Source: Rhizaria sp. SCN 62-66 (taxonomy: Eukaryota > Rhizaria, unplaced). Taken from it: a stretch of 62,492 nt of DNA. The position numbers and the translations under genes are program-made. The stretch lies in assembly GCA_001724265.1 (NCBI GenBank), contig MEDY01000148.1, forward strand, positions 1 to 62,492, given 5' to 3'. Positions 34,362 through 45,200 of the stretch are shown in pieces. The notes under the pieces are model-generated. The model saw nothing but the letters and a program-made list of their open reading frames with translations, did not search any database and had not been told where the DNA came from. Numbering within the stretch: the first letter of the stretch is position 1; every line of letters starts with the position of its first letter.

Positions 34362-36700
34362 TTACATCGCGCTCCAACGCGGGTTCTGCACCACCACCTT
34401 GTCGCTCTTGAGCGCCTCCACTTCCTGCTCGCTCAGCCCCAACACCTCGGTCAGCACAACCTCCGTGTGCTGGCCCAGGAACGGCGGCGGCCGGCGCGCG
34501 TGCATCGGCAGCTGCACTTCGCCGGCCCGCACAGTCACGGGGCACTTGTTGCCTACGGCTGTCGCCGAGCTGCTGGCGCTGGTCAGAGAGGCGACAAGTG
34601 CGGATGCCTCAGTCATGTACGTGTTCGACGACGACGCAGCCGAAGGAGTACTTACATCGGCACTTACATCCGCACTAGTATTCAGTGGACGGTAGATCTT
34701 CACAGCGGGGCCAATCAACGCCAACTGGGTCCCTTGCTCCTGCTTCTCAGCGCTCGACGCTGGCGCTGCCTCAGCCTCGCATTCAGCGCGCGACTGCGGG
34801 TAGTCGACGAACTGCACCATCCCCCGGCTCAGCACCTGCGGGTGGTTCATTGTCTCGGCGACCGTGAGCACGGGTGCCACGGGCACGCCCAGCCCCGCCA
34901 GCGCCGTCAGCACGGCGCCCGCGTCGGCCGTGCGCAGACGTGCCGTGATCAGCGGCAGCAGCGCCGACTGGTGCTGCACGCGTAGTGGGTTGGTCGCGAA
35001 CCGAGGGTCGGCGGCGACGTCCGGGAGGTCCAGCCCGTCGGGACCGACAAGGAGCTTGAACTGCTTGTTGTTCAGCGCGCCCACGGCAATAAACCGGGGC
35101 GGCTCATTGGGAACAGCAGCGTTCGCACTAGCGGGACTATTCGCGGAGTTAGCGTTCGAGTCGCTCTTGCTGTTGTTGCTGTTGTCACCGGCGGTACTCG
35201 AGCTGTGGCCGCCGATAGGGAAGCACTGGTAAGGCACGATGGAGCCGTGCGCCGTGCCGCGGCGCTGCGAGACAACGCCCGCGGCGAGATACACCTGCGC
35301 AATGTTGGCCAGCGCGGCGACCTGGCACTCGAGCAGCGACGTCACCACACGCGCACCATCGGCGTATCCATCGCTCTTGGCACCAACACTACTCGCTGTG
35401 AAAGCGGACAGTTCTTGTGCTGCTGCTGCAGCGGTGACGGCGGAGGCCGCGCTGATGCGCGTGGGCCGGCAGCCCTGCTTGGCGGCCACGGCGGCCGAGG
35501 CCTGCGAGCCTGCGGCGCGCGCCTGCTGCTCCGTGTTGCCGGCCAGCAGTGCGGCGACAGTAGCCTCGAGCTAAGCTTCACGGCGACTGGCGCGGCGCGC
35601 GCGCTGCGCGGACAGAGAGGCCAGCACCGAGGACAACGTGTTGAGACCTGTGATGACGTCGGTCAGTGCCGCACCGGGGCGCGCCTGTAGTCGAACCGTA
35701 TCGTTGACGTAGAGTTGAAGTGCAACAAGAATTGAGTACAATGATCAAGAGCTGCATATGAACTAACAGTTACAATTGTTTGACGAAAAATAGCACACAA
35801 TCACCCCATAATAAGGTCGCCTCGACTCATGATTTGTATAGTTGTGCATATGCGTGTGACATCGATGCACAAAGACGACTAACGTACCGGAGCATCAGGC
35901 GCACCCGTGACACCCAGCAGCCCGCCGAGCGAGCTGGCCATAACGTCATATCCGGCGGTAGCGCGCATCACGCCGCTCTCGCCGTAGCCCGAGATCGAGG
36001 CGTAGATCAGGTTGGGGTTTTCCCTGGTCAAATCATCGAATCCCAGTCCCAGCTCGTCGAGCTTGCCCGGGATGTAGTTCTCGACGACGACGTCGCACTG
36101 GCGGGCAAGCTGCTTCACCAGGGCAACGCCGCGCGGGGACTTAAGGTCCACCGCAATCGAACGCTTGTTGCGGTTCAGGGCGAGGAAGTACGCGGCCTCG
36201 CCACGGAACCCCGACTCAGCAGCACAGCTCGCAGTCGAAGCTGTGGCAGTCGCGTGATTGGCTGCAGCGGCAGGAGGCTTTGCGGTAAGCGCAGAGATGT
36301 CGTAGGGGTTCTGGAGCTGCTTGCGAAACTCCACAGTGCTCTGTGTCAGCGGCGCGGGCTTGTCTGCGCTGAAAAAAGGCGGCCCCCACTCGCGCGTGTC
36401 GTCGCCGCCAGTCGGGTTCTCGATCTTGATCACCTCGGCGCCGAGGTCGCCCATCAGCATCGTGCAGTACGGGCCCGCGAGCACGCGCGTGAGATCCAAA
36501 ACGCGCACGCCCAATAGGGGAAGCTCTGTCAGACCAGGCGCGGGCGGCGTGGACTGCGCAGCGCTGGTCGCGGTGGTGGAGAACAGGCGAGGACGGGAGT
36601 GCCGAGGGGGGGCCAGGAGATTGCTGGAGCTGCATACTGCAACTGCGCTCGCAGCAGAGCCGATGCGCATAGCACGGCGAGTGGCGCACAGTGCGAACAT
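34362..36700 (-). CDS. SUGCT: SUGCT-like mitochondrial family III CoA-transferase with one in-frame TAG
   Basis: Two exons (35888-36700 and 34362-35684; donor GTACGT, acceptor CTACAG) give 711 codons to TAA. SUGCT transfers CoA from succinyl-CoA to glutarate/hydroxymethylglutarate in mitochondria. Conserved blocks: [131 protein letters not shown] and [18 protein letters not shown]. The Arg/Ser-rich N-terminus ([20 protein letters not shown]) looks like a mitochondrial presequence. Unusual features are insertions of about 30-85 residues, including one between [10 protein letters not shown] and [10 protein letters not shown]. That insert contains TAG at 35571-35573 (codon 309). The frame is open and conserved on both sides, and no credible intron removes the TAG. 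Confidence 0.85.
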
Positions 36701-37144
36701 GTTCTGTGAAGAGCGTGTCTTGGTTCTATGACTGGCCGATCACGCCTGGGAGCTGTGATGTTGTCGGGTGGACAACTTGAGAGTGACATAGGATGTGAAG
36801 AACAAGATATGTGGGCTAGGAACAGGTCAAAGCAAAGTGTTGCAAAAATATAATTGATAACCCGTTATTTTAAAACTAAAACATTCTGATAAACCGTTGT
36901 TGACGATCAAAGCACAGAGTTATTCAAAGTTCCGATAAGGCTTGTCGGTGGGGATGTGTGTCCGATCCCACCAACATGTTGGACTTATTTAGAACCATCA
37001 CACAAATCCACATTGCATATGAAAATGTAGATGCCACTTTTTGTACACATAATGAGCTGCATGTATTTATCTAAAACCATGCTTCGTATCTCCTTCGTTT
37101 TACTGCAGAAGTCGCACTACCCCTCCACGTCCCACTCGAGCGGC
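36701..37144. other. Divergent intergenic region upstream of SUGCT and the 37145 gene
   Basis: AT-rich DNA between two divergent genes. The SUGCT ATG is preceded by CTCTTCACAG plus three bases. The other start follows TTTTACTGCAG plus 33 bases. The frame of the downstream gene is open back to an ATG at 37031, but that part has leader-like composition. Confidence 0.4.
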
Positions 37145-40100
37145 ATGCCTGGCCCCGCGCACCGCAGCAGCGCTGGCAGTGCCAGTCGGTCCATATACCG
37201 TCGTCTCTTGCGCCACATGAAGCGTGCCCAAGAGCTACACCCGTGCTGGTATGACAGCTTTGTCAAATCGATCAAGATCGTCTCCCGTGACCCCTCCGCA
37301 GCCACCCTCACAGTGCCCGCGGCAGTCACTGCTTACGGTGCCACCGCTGCACACGGTCATCACTCTGCAGCGGCGTCGACCCCTGCGCTCCGCACAGAGT
37401 TTGCCGCCGCTACCAGTGCGGTTGGCGCCGACTCTGCGGAGGTCAAGGCGCGCGCACTGTGGGCGCTGGTGGACACGGTGATCCCGCCCATCGCGACGGC
37501 GCCGCTGCCTCTTCAGCAACAACAGCAGCAGCAGCAGTCACCCCGGTTCAGCCCCGATGCACGCCCAGGCAGTGGGCAGACTGGTGCATTTTCCGCTCAT
37601 GCAGCCTCTCCGCAGTGGCTGTGTGTTGACTTGGTTAAGTCGCTCTCTGTACAGGCGCGTGCTCTGATGACAACGGGCTACGCAACTCCCGTGTACTTCG
37701 ATGCGTCTATGGATCATATTGAGCATGCCGGCGTGGGGCGAGAATTTCCCACTGTGCCCGCTGGCATGGTGTTAACTCATACTCTGCCCTCTGACTCACG
37801 CACAGCTGCGAGCAGCAACTGCAGCAATGCGAACGCAGATAACACTGATACCAGCAGTCGTCCAAGCCCAATGTTGCCCATAGTCTCGTACCCCCCTAGT
37901 CAACCCACAATCAGCACTCACCCTGCCTTTGCAGCCACAACGATGCCGCTGTCCCCCTCCCATTGTTTGGACTTGTCACTGCTCGCGCTCCGCACGCTCG
38001 ACCTTCTTGCGCCCCACACTGCCGCAGCAGCCGCGTTTCCAGACACGTTGCGCCGAGTGGAGCGCGAACTGACGGCTGCTCACGGTCACTTCACAGTTCC
38101 ACACCTGATTAAGAAAACCGCGGCGGACTTGGGCTCAACGGGCCGCATGAATGCTGACGCTGCTCACAGTCACGAATTGATTGGAGAGGCTGCGGCACTG
38201 CTGCGCTTGCTGCTAACAGTCGGCAACATCATCGAGCCTGCTCAAAACCACTCAGTCAACATCAGTCAGAATCAGTCTATCACCAGCGACACCTCTTGTG
38301 ATCAGACCACTCTTAGTCAGTTTGCGTGTGATTTCGGGCTCGGCGCAGAGGGCAATAGTGCAATGCAGCGTGTGCTGCTCACGGTCAGCGCACTTGTGGC
38401 CGACCTGGAGCACTCGCCACTTACACTGCCATTGCCACCGAGCCCTAATGCGGGCGCCAACGCGAATACTAGTTATGATACAGGCATGCAGTCGCAGCAA
38501 CATCAGCAACAAGTACAGACATTGCTGCTTAGTCGTCCCGATTCGCCGCTCCCGCCGTCAGTGCGCCTGTCCGCCGCCTCCGCGGTGGCCGCCGCACTGT
38601 TTCCCATGCGTTCTCAGTCGCCCTACTTGGTTGCTCCCCAGCATAGTCACGCGGCAACCGTCGCGGCCGCTGCCATTAACGCTGCAGCCGCGCTTGAAAG
38701 CAACACACGCTCTGCGAACGGCGCCGTGTCTTTGTTACCGTCAGCCGCGCTTACTCCCGTGCCGCTGTCGCCGCCGGTCGCCGCGGCTCTGGCCCAACTG
38801 TTTGCAGCAGCGGCCGGTGTTCGTGTCCGCGCTGTTGCGACCGCGAGCGGCACACCGCTGTTGCTGTACAGGCCGCCGCCGCTCGAGGCCGCCGCTGCGA
38901 CTGCCGCTGACTTAGTCCGTAACAGGACCGACAGTGGCGAAACGAGCGTTGGCGCGGTGAACGAGAGGGAAGAGGTTGAGGACGGAGGACAGCTGTGTCG
39001 AGGTGAAATGGCTGCGCGGCTGCAGGGCGGCCTGCTGTTGAGGCACTCCGTGCGAGTGCGCGCTTTGAGTGCAACTGTTGCGAATCATAAGCAGCACAAT
39101 GACGACACAAGTTTCAAGACAAATACTGCAGCCAGAGGTGATGTTGATGCTGCGGTTGTTGACAGCATGACCTCTGCTGTCTCAGCTAAGGAACTCGCAG
39201 CGAAGCTACTGCAGCAACGCTTCCCGCATTTGAGCAACTCAGGCAAAGTCAATATACCATTGCCAGAGGAGATCAAGAACTCCAATTCTAGCTCAGATGC
39301 GCAGAGTGATGTTGCAAATATCATTGACTCTGCTACACCTGTGCAAGCGTTGCCTCAGCCTTCTAGTGGCTTATCTTTGATCAACGGCCTAACATCCTCG
39401 CTGGATCCACTGCTGTTTGACACTACAGGCGCATTGCCTGTGCTTCTTACGCTCTCGCCCCCACCCACTGCGACGTCGCTCTACAGCAGCAATACAAACG
39501 CCGGCGCCGGCAGCCTTGGCGGCGCTGCGGGCAGCGGTGCGGGCGGCGCGCCTCCAGTGCTCACGGTCGCTGCGGTGACCGTGGGCAGCGCGAGCGAGAA
39601 ACGGCTGTACGAGCGCCCTACGGGCCCGCGCTCCGGCGGGCTTGGGTGGTGGGTCCCGCCGTCAGTGCAGTCTCCAGAACAATCTCTGACTGTGACTGCT
39701 CCGACTCGGAGTGAACAACTTACTGTGAGCTCCGTGAACAACAGTGTTAATGCCAGTACCAATACGTGTGTGAACACATCTGCAACAAGTGCAAGTGCTG
39801 CGCTGACGGTGAGGCTAGCGCCGCATAACCACCGCTCGTCCGATCCCTTGTTTGCGCCCTTCGGAGGCATCGCTGTTCCTTCCACCGCTAGCAGTCACAT
39901 GAACGAGAGCAATAGCGTGTCGCACGGCGCGAGCATCGCGAACAACAACACGGCGCTTGTTTTCACCCACGACAGCCCCGCTGGCGTGAACACCCCTTTA
40001 ATTGCCGTCCCGGGCGCCGCAGTGCCAATGCTGCCACTCTCGTCGCCGCGGCAGCAAGCGCTGCGTGTGGCGCAGCTGGCGCTGGCGTGCGAGAGAGTGA

Positions 40101-40399
40101 TCCGTCTTCCTATGCGGCGCCAGGCTGTGACGCGCGCCGCCTTCGCGCTGCACTGCATGAGCGAGATGTCTGTAAACCGCAGCAACGGTGCGATGACTGC
40201 GCGCGATACGAGCGATTCGAGCGCTCTGAGCGCTCGTGGCGCTAGTGGTAGTGTTGATAGCTTCACGACTGAGTGGGCTCCGTCGGCGGCGGTGCGCGCG
40301 GTGGCGAGTGCGGCCGCGCTGTCGCCGCAGGGGCTGCTGTGGGGACCGGCGTCTGCGGCGGAAGCGGAGTGGCAGTGCATATTCGCGAGAAAGAAATGA
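37145..40399 (+). CDS. Unidentified 1,084-residue protein with a basic N-terminal helix
   Basis: One long frame ending in TGA. I chose ATG 37145 (MPGPAHRSSAG) because it follows a pyrimidine tract and TGCAG; an in-frame ATG at 37031 would add 38 AT-rich-coded residues. The N-terminal segment, SIYRRLLRHMKRAQELHPCW followed by YDSFVKSIKIV, is basic and weakly recalls a LYR motif, but the protein is ten times longer than LYR proteins. The rest is Ala/Ser/Pro-rich with a short Gln tract, possible helical repeats (SLLALRTLDLLAPHTAAAAA) and long disordered segments. Conserved-looking patches recur near the C-terminus (RVAQLALACERVIRLPMRRQ; TRAAFALHCMSEMS). No domain recognised and no function offered. 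Confidence 0.65.
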   Translation: MPGPAHRSSAGSASRSIYRRLLRHMKRAQELHPCWYDSFVKSIKIVSRDPSAATLTVPAAVTAYGATAAHGHHSAAASTPALRTEFAAATSAVGADSAEVKARALWALVDTVIPPIATAPLPLQQQQQQQQSPRFSPDARPGSGQTGAFSAHAASPQWLCVDLVKSLSVQARALMTTGYATPVYFDASMDHIEHAGVGREFPTVPAGMVLTHTLPSDSRTAASSNCSNANADNTDTSSRPSPMLPIVSYPPSQPTISTHPAFAATTMPLSPSHCLDLSLLALRTLDLLAPHTAAAAAFPDTLRRVERELTAAHGHFTVPHLIKKTAADLGSTGRMNADAAHSHELIGEAAALLRLLLTVGNIIEPAQNHSVNISQNQSITSDTSCDQTTLSQFACDFGLGAEGNSAMQRVLLTVSALVADLEHSPLTLPLPPSPNAGANANTSYDTGMQSQQHQQQVQTLLLSRPDSPLPPSVRLSAASAVAAALFPMRSQSPYLVAPQHSHAATVAAAAINAAAALESNTRSANGAVSLLPSAALTPVPLSPPVAAALAQLFAAAAGVRVRAVATASGTPLLLYRPPPLEAAAATAADLVRNRTDSGETSVGAVNEREEVEDGGQLCRGEMAARLQGGLLLRHSVRVRALSATVANHKQHNDDTSFKTNTAARGDVDAAVVDSMTSAVSAKELAAKLLQQRFPHLSNSGKVNIPLPEEIKNSNSSSDAQSDVANIIDSATPVQALPQPSSGLSLINGLTSSLDPLLFDTTGALPVLLTLSPPPTATSLYSSNTNAGAGSLGGAAGSGAGGAPPVLTVAAVTVGSASEKRLYERPTGPRSGGLGWWVPPSVQSPEQSLTVTAPTRSEQLTVSSVNNSVNASTNTCVNTSATSASAALTVRLAPHNHRSSDPLFAPFGGIAVPSTASSHMNESNSVSHGASIANNNTALVFTHDSPAGVNTPLIAVPGAAVPMLPLSSPRQQALRVAQLALACERVIRLPMRRQAVTRAAFALHCMSEMSVNRSNGAMTARDTSDSSALSARGASGSVDSFTTEWAPSAAVRAVASAAALSPQGLLWGPASAAEAEWQCIFARKK

Positions 40400-40866
40400 C
40401 CGTGAAGATTTTATCGCGCACTACTACAGCTGTTATATTCTTAAGCTCTGCAATCATGTCTGGATGCATTTCTTGAGCAGTCACCATCTCCAATTCCCAA
40501 GATTCACATAGTTTTGCCTCGTCTGAATTACAAATCTAAATTAACCAAAAGATAAATCGGATGTTCAAATCGGATGTTCAAATCGGATGTTCAAATCGGA
40601 TGTTCATGATGTTTGATATGATGTTTGATAAGGTACTAGTACATGTACAATGTATTGTGGCAAACACAGAGAATCTGGCTCAACTAATGAGGGAAAGTTT
40701 ATTCTGGTTATTCATAGTTTTCTTAGTACAGATCAATACAATTTACAGATAGCAAGCACATGTACAAACACACTGGGACGCCCCACATATTCATTTACCT
40801 GGCGGCGGACGGAGTGTGATTCGCCAAATGTGCAACGGCTTGCGAGCACGCATGTGTGCATCGCGC
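40400..40866. other. Convergent 3' region containing short tandem repeats
   Basis: AT-rich spacer between a plus-strand gene ending at 40399 and a minus-strand gene ending at 40867. Apart from the tandem repeats at 40554-40629 nothing is recognised. A short plus-strand frame around 40561-40752 is built from the repeats. Confidence 0.45.
40554..40629 (+). repeat. Tandem repeats: four 13-bp units followed by two 12-bp units
   Basis: Four perfect copies of AAATCGGATGTTC at 40554-40605 are followed immediately by two perfect copies of ATGATGTTTGAT at 40606-40629. Perfect identity suggests a recent origin by slippage. Confidence 0.95.
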
Positions 40867-41520
40867 TTAGGTGGACTTGATCTCGTGGCGGATGATGTTG
40901 ATGATGACGGGGACAACGCCGAGGGCGAGGTTGGCCATATTGTTGAGGGGGTAAAAGATGGCGAAGAAAGTGATGATGACCACGGACCAGGGGTACTGGT
41001 TCTCACTTGTCTTCACACGGAGGACCTGTACACAGCAAGAAAAATGGGAATTCAAAATTCACATCAATTAGACGGATCAGTGGGTATACAGTTATGCTAA
41101 GATCTCAGCTTCATGTAATACAAAAGGATTATATCGCGAAATGTTCGGAGATATGAAGTAGGGAGGGACGTACGATAGAGAGGAGCATTAGGACAGTGGA
41201 GTAGAAGAAGACGCCAAAGTTGAGCAGGTGGGTCTCCTTGTCGCGGAACATCGCGCTGTAGATCAGGCAAAGCAGGAAAGCAATGGTGAAGCAGATACCA
41301 TACTCCTAAAACCGCACCAACGAGAGAGATGAAGCGAAGTTGGCAGAGTGAGCAAGTTGTTACGGAGGGCGAACTACGGAAGGGTGTAGAGAGTTTCAAC
41401 GTCGATAGGTAGTTTTCCAAGACCGATGATATGACGTACCTTGGGAGTGGTGCGCTTGACCTCAGCCTGGACATCATCCGCGAGCTTCTGGATCGAGTTC
41501 TGAAGGTTGGCAGCAGACAT
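40867..41520 (-). CDS. Small three-helix membrane protein, family not recognised
   Basis: Three exons (41440-41520, 41174-41305, 40867-41025) join in phase with two GTACGT donors to give 123 residues ending in TAA. The N-terminal about 27 residues are polar and helical (NLQNSIQKLADDVQAEVKRT). Hydrophobic segments follow: YGICFTIAFLLCLIYSAMF, LLNFGVFFYSTVLMLLSIVL and WSVVIITFFAIFYPLNNMAN, with further hydrophobic sequence (LALGVVPVIINII) before a basic HEIKST end. It is probably an ER or Golgi membrane protein, judged only by size and layout. The ATG follows TTTTGTATAG plus six bases. The exon structure is well supported by continuous hydrophobic pattern and phase. Confidence 0.75.
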
Positions 41521-42276
41521 CTTGTTCTATACAAAATAACGAGGCACAATCCAACGAGTCAGCATGACATGGGGGACATTAGTTAGATGTGCAGCCATAG
41601 TTCAGATATCGCATATAACCACACGAATTAATCAGTGTAAGGAGTTTTCATACGAGTTAGTGGTCGTCAAGGGTTTCGAATCCCCATTGTTGTAAGGAGT
41701 AGATTCATCTGGAGTCCAGGCACGCGTCGAACTGAAATGCCTCTGGTATACATCACCACAGCAAAATCATGGGGTACACAAAAAAAGAAATATCATCGCA
41801 ATCTGTTAAAATTCGGACGTCACAAATTGAAGACATTCTAACGTCTCTTTATGTCGGACAATTGAAGACAAAATTCAATTTTCCCTCGCCCGAAGAAACG
41901 CCAGACAGTCTTGTCCCTCCCTCTGTCCCTCTGGCCAGTGTGCAGCTTTGGTGTTCATCATGACATTACACGTTTGTATTGTAGCTAAACAATGCTGTAC
42001 ATGCTGAGTTTGCATGGCACAACGTAATCATATGTATTTTCCTGCTAAGGCGTCCGACTCCAGAGACAGACTACACAACACGTACACACTAGAGACAGAC
42101 AATCGAAGCTTATAAAGCACTACAAACTAAAACAAAACGTTCTCCAAGCGCTAGAAGACTCCGCCTAAGTTAGCGTTCACGCACCCAGACTCGTACCAAC
42201 GCGCCAAGCGATCTGACGCATCTCAACAACATCATGGTCACGTTTGTATGTTCGTTCAGTCGAGCGAGCTCCCTAC
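41521..42276. other. Intergenic region, no gene recognised
   Basis: About 750 bases upstream of the membrane-protein gene and downstream of the kinesin gene. AT-rich, with a short plus-strand open frame (41769-41963) lacking any domain. A T-arm-like motif near 41674-41690 was examined and rejected as a tRNA. Confidence 0.4.
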
Positions 42277-45200
42277 TCAGATGTGCGACTTCTTCTTGCC
42301 CTGTTGAATGTGCCGCGCACGGTACGCAAAGCGCAGTGTAGACAGCGTCTCAAGCACCTGCGCGTGGTCGCGCGAGCACGTCACAAGCAGTGTGCGCTTG
42401 CAGTTGGCGTACCCACCGAGCGCCTGCTGCAGCATCTTGGTCAGCTCGCTGTCGCGGTACGGGATGTGCGTCGTGCTGGGGTTAGACAGGCACAAGATGC
42501 AGCGTTCCAGCGTGGCGAGCGACTTGTTGATGTTCTTCGCTTCCTCGAACCGCTTGCCGTGCGTGAGACTCTTTTTCTGCCGCTCGGAGCCGGCGAGATC
42601 GACGAGGTTGAACTTGTTGCGCTCGCGGAAATTACGCTCCACGTTGGTCTGCGTCAGCGTGATGGTGAACAGACAGTGCGAGCGTGACGAACGCTCGTTC
42701 ATCTGCGTCGCAAACACCGTCTTTTGACGCTCTCCGGTGGCGAGGATGTGGTCCACGTCCTTCATACTGCTCGCGCGCAGCAGAGCCGGGTTGTCGAGGC
42801 GGAAATCGCGGTCATTGGCCATGTCCTCGATCAGCTGTAGCCGCGCGCCGCCATTGAGCAGGTCGTGGATACGGTCCTGGTAGATCTCCACGTAGCTCAC
42901 CTCGAACGTGTACGACGTGCCGTGCTCGTGGTTCAGCGTGTGCAGAATTTGCTCGCACGCGCGCGGGACCACGCCCCACAGCGACCGGTCCGCCGGCGTC
43001 AACTGGCCGGTTACGGGATGGATCAGACTGGGACCGAACATCGTCCATGTCTTGCCTGACGCTGTCTGTCCGTAGACAAAGACCGTGGCCGAGTAGCCGA
43101 AGAGCACGTCGCGCGTCATGCGCCACACGAGGCGCGCGTAGAGGTCCTTTTGCGTCGTCGTGCCCGCGAACACGTCGTGGAACTGGAAGTGACGAGGCCT
43201 ATAGAAAGCAATAGAAAAATGGTGTGAAAAAAAAACACATCTTAGAATATTATGCAGAAAGACAGTTGAAAACAACGTGATGACGACGTGACAGACTCCC
43301 GAATAATTTGGTCGAGATAATGCGACTTGAATAAAATATAAAACGTGTAGCAGCAAAGCGTTGGTCGTACCTGTCGTCGACGGTGGCGCGGACCGAGGCC
43401 GTGAGCTCGGAGACCTCAACGATCTCGCACTTGCCCTGGTGCATCTCGACCCACGACCGCGCGTCGTCGCCCTCATCGTTGTCGCCGCCCGCCGCGCCGC
43501 CCGCGCCGCCGCGCTGCTGCTGCTGTTGCTGCTTGCGTGGGCTCGTGCTGCGGCGACTGGGACTGCCGCTGCCGCCGCCCGCGCCGCCGCGCGGTCGCGC
43601 TTGCTGTGCCGCCGACAACGAAAGCGACGCGAACGACGACGTCATCGACCCGCGGCCGCGGCCCGGGCTGCCGCTGCGGGGGCTCCCGGACGCCGTCGCC
43701 GGCCCCCCGCCGCTGGGGGCCGTGGTCGTCGCGCCGAAGCTCACACGCCCTGCGCCGCTCGTAGTGGACTGGGGGCCCGAGGAGGCGGCCCCTGGGGTGA
43801 TGATCTCGTATCCCTCAGGCGCGTCCTCGTCGTCGTTGTTGGTGCCATTGACGCCGCCGCCGTTCGCAGCCCCGATGCCATGGCCCGCGGCGCCGTGCCC
43901 AAACCGCCCGCGCGCGTTGCTGTTGCTGCTGCCCGCGCTGGCTGCGCTGCCATCAGTGGTGAACTGCGCCTTCTCGGCCTGCTCTTCCTCCGGCAGCGGC
44001 TTGAAACGTACGGCGACGCGGAGGTGGAACATGCGCTGGCCCTTTTGCTTCTCCAGCTCCAGAGGCACCCACTTGGTGAAGTACGTGTGCAGGTACCGCT
44101 TCCAGTCCGCGCACGCGTGCTCCGCCGGCAGCGACCAGGCGGGCTTAGTGGCGAAAAACTCGAGGCACTTGTTGTACCAGATCTCGTGCACGTTACATGC
44201 TTCGCCGACGCGGGTCGACACCAGCGCAAGAAGCGCGGCCTCGGTGAAGGTCAGGAAGCCGCAGACGCGGACCCAGAGCCGCACAGGCAGCGTCGCCCAG
44301 TTGGCCTCGGAAGACATGTTGGGCACCATGGCCGCGATCGCGCGCGAAACGGTCTCGCGCTCCTCTGCGTCGCCCAGTGTCAGACTGGCGCGGAACGTGT
44401 CATACTGCTGTTTGGTGACCTGTGCGCGCACGAGGCAGCCGTCGAGCTGCCGCAACGCGCTCGCGATGGCGCCGTCGGCCGCGCGGCGGGCGCCCGAGGC
44501 GACGGCGAGGGCGTCGTCGCGCGCGCGTGCGTCGTCGCCGTCGTCGGCGCGGTGGTAGAAGGACAGCAGGGCGAGCGCGGCCTTCTGCTCGGCGGCGTCG
44601 CCCGACTCGAGTTTTGCGGAGATGTTTAGGTGCTGCGCGTGCGTGATCGCGCCAGAGGCCAAGTCGCTGTCGAGAACGTCAAGGATCTGGCCAACACGCT
44701 CGTGCGAGAGCACTCCGCTCGTGGCCGCGGCGGCGGCGACCATGCTCGCACTCGCGCTGCTGCTGCTGTTGTTGTTGTTGTTCGCGGCCGCGACGGCGGC
44801 GGCGGCGGCGGAGGTGGGCGCGCGCGATAGAGCGAGTGCGTTGCCGACGGGGCCCGTTTTGCTCTCATCGACGGCGGCAGCGCCAGCGCCCGCGGCAGAG
44901 GTGGCCGGGCGCGACTGCTGTTGCGCAGCGTTGCTGGTGTTGCTGGGGGAGGTAGCGCCGGAGGGATTCTCGGAGTCGGTGAGCGGCAGGTAGGGCGCTT
45001 CCTCGCTGGAGATGATAAACTGTTGCGCGGTCAGGTCGTAGGTGCCCGCCTTCCACAGGTCAACACGTTGGCCAGCCTAGAGTCGCAAAGCCAGATCAAA
45101 GAAACAAGAATAAAGCGGTCGTTAGAGGAAGAAACTGGGTAAAGAAATAGCTGTTCCATTGAAATCAACAATAGCGGGGTTTCATAAGAAATGACTTCGA

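Noticed and set aside
41674-41690. T-arm-like motif GGGTTTCGAATCCCC suggesting a tRNA
   Set aside because: The loop has eight bases instead of seven, and no matching acceptor, D or anticodon stems were found around it on either strand.
43361-44629. Two overlapping plus-strand open frames of about 400 codons opposite the kinesin gene
   Set aside because: The minus frame encodes an unmistakable kinesin with consistent splice phases. The plus frames are Arg/Ala or Ser/Pro-rich shadows.
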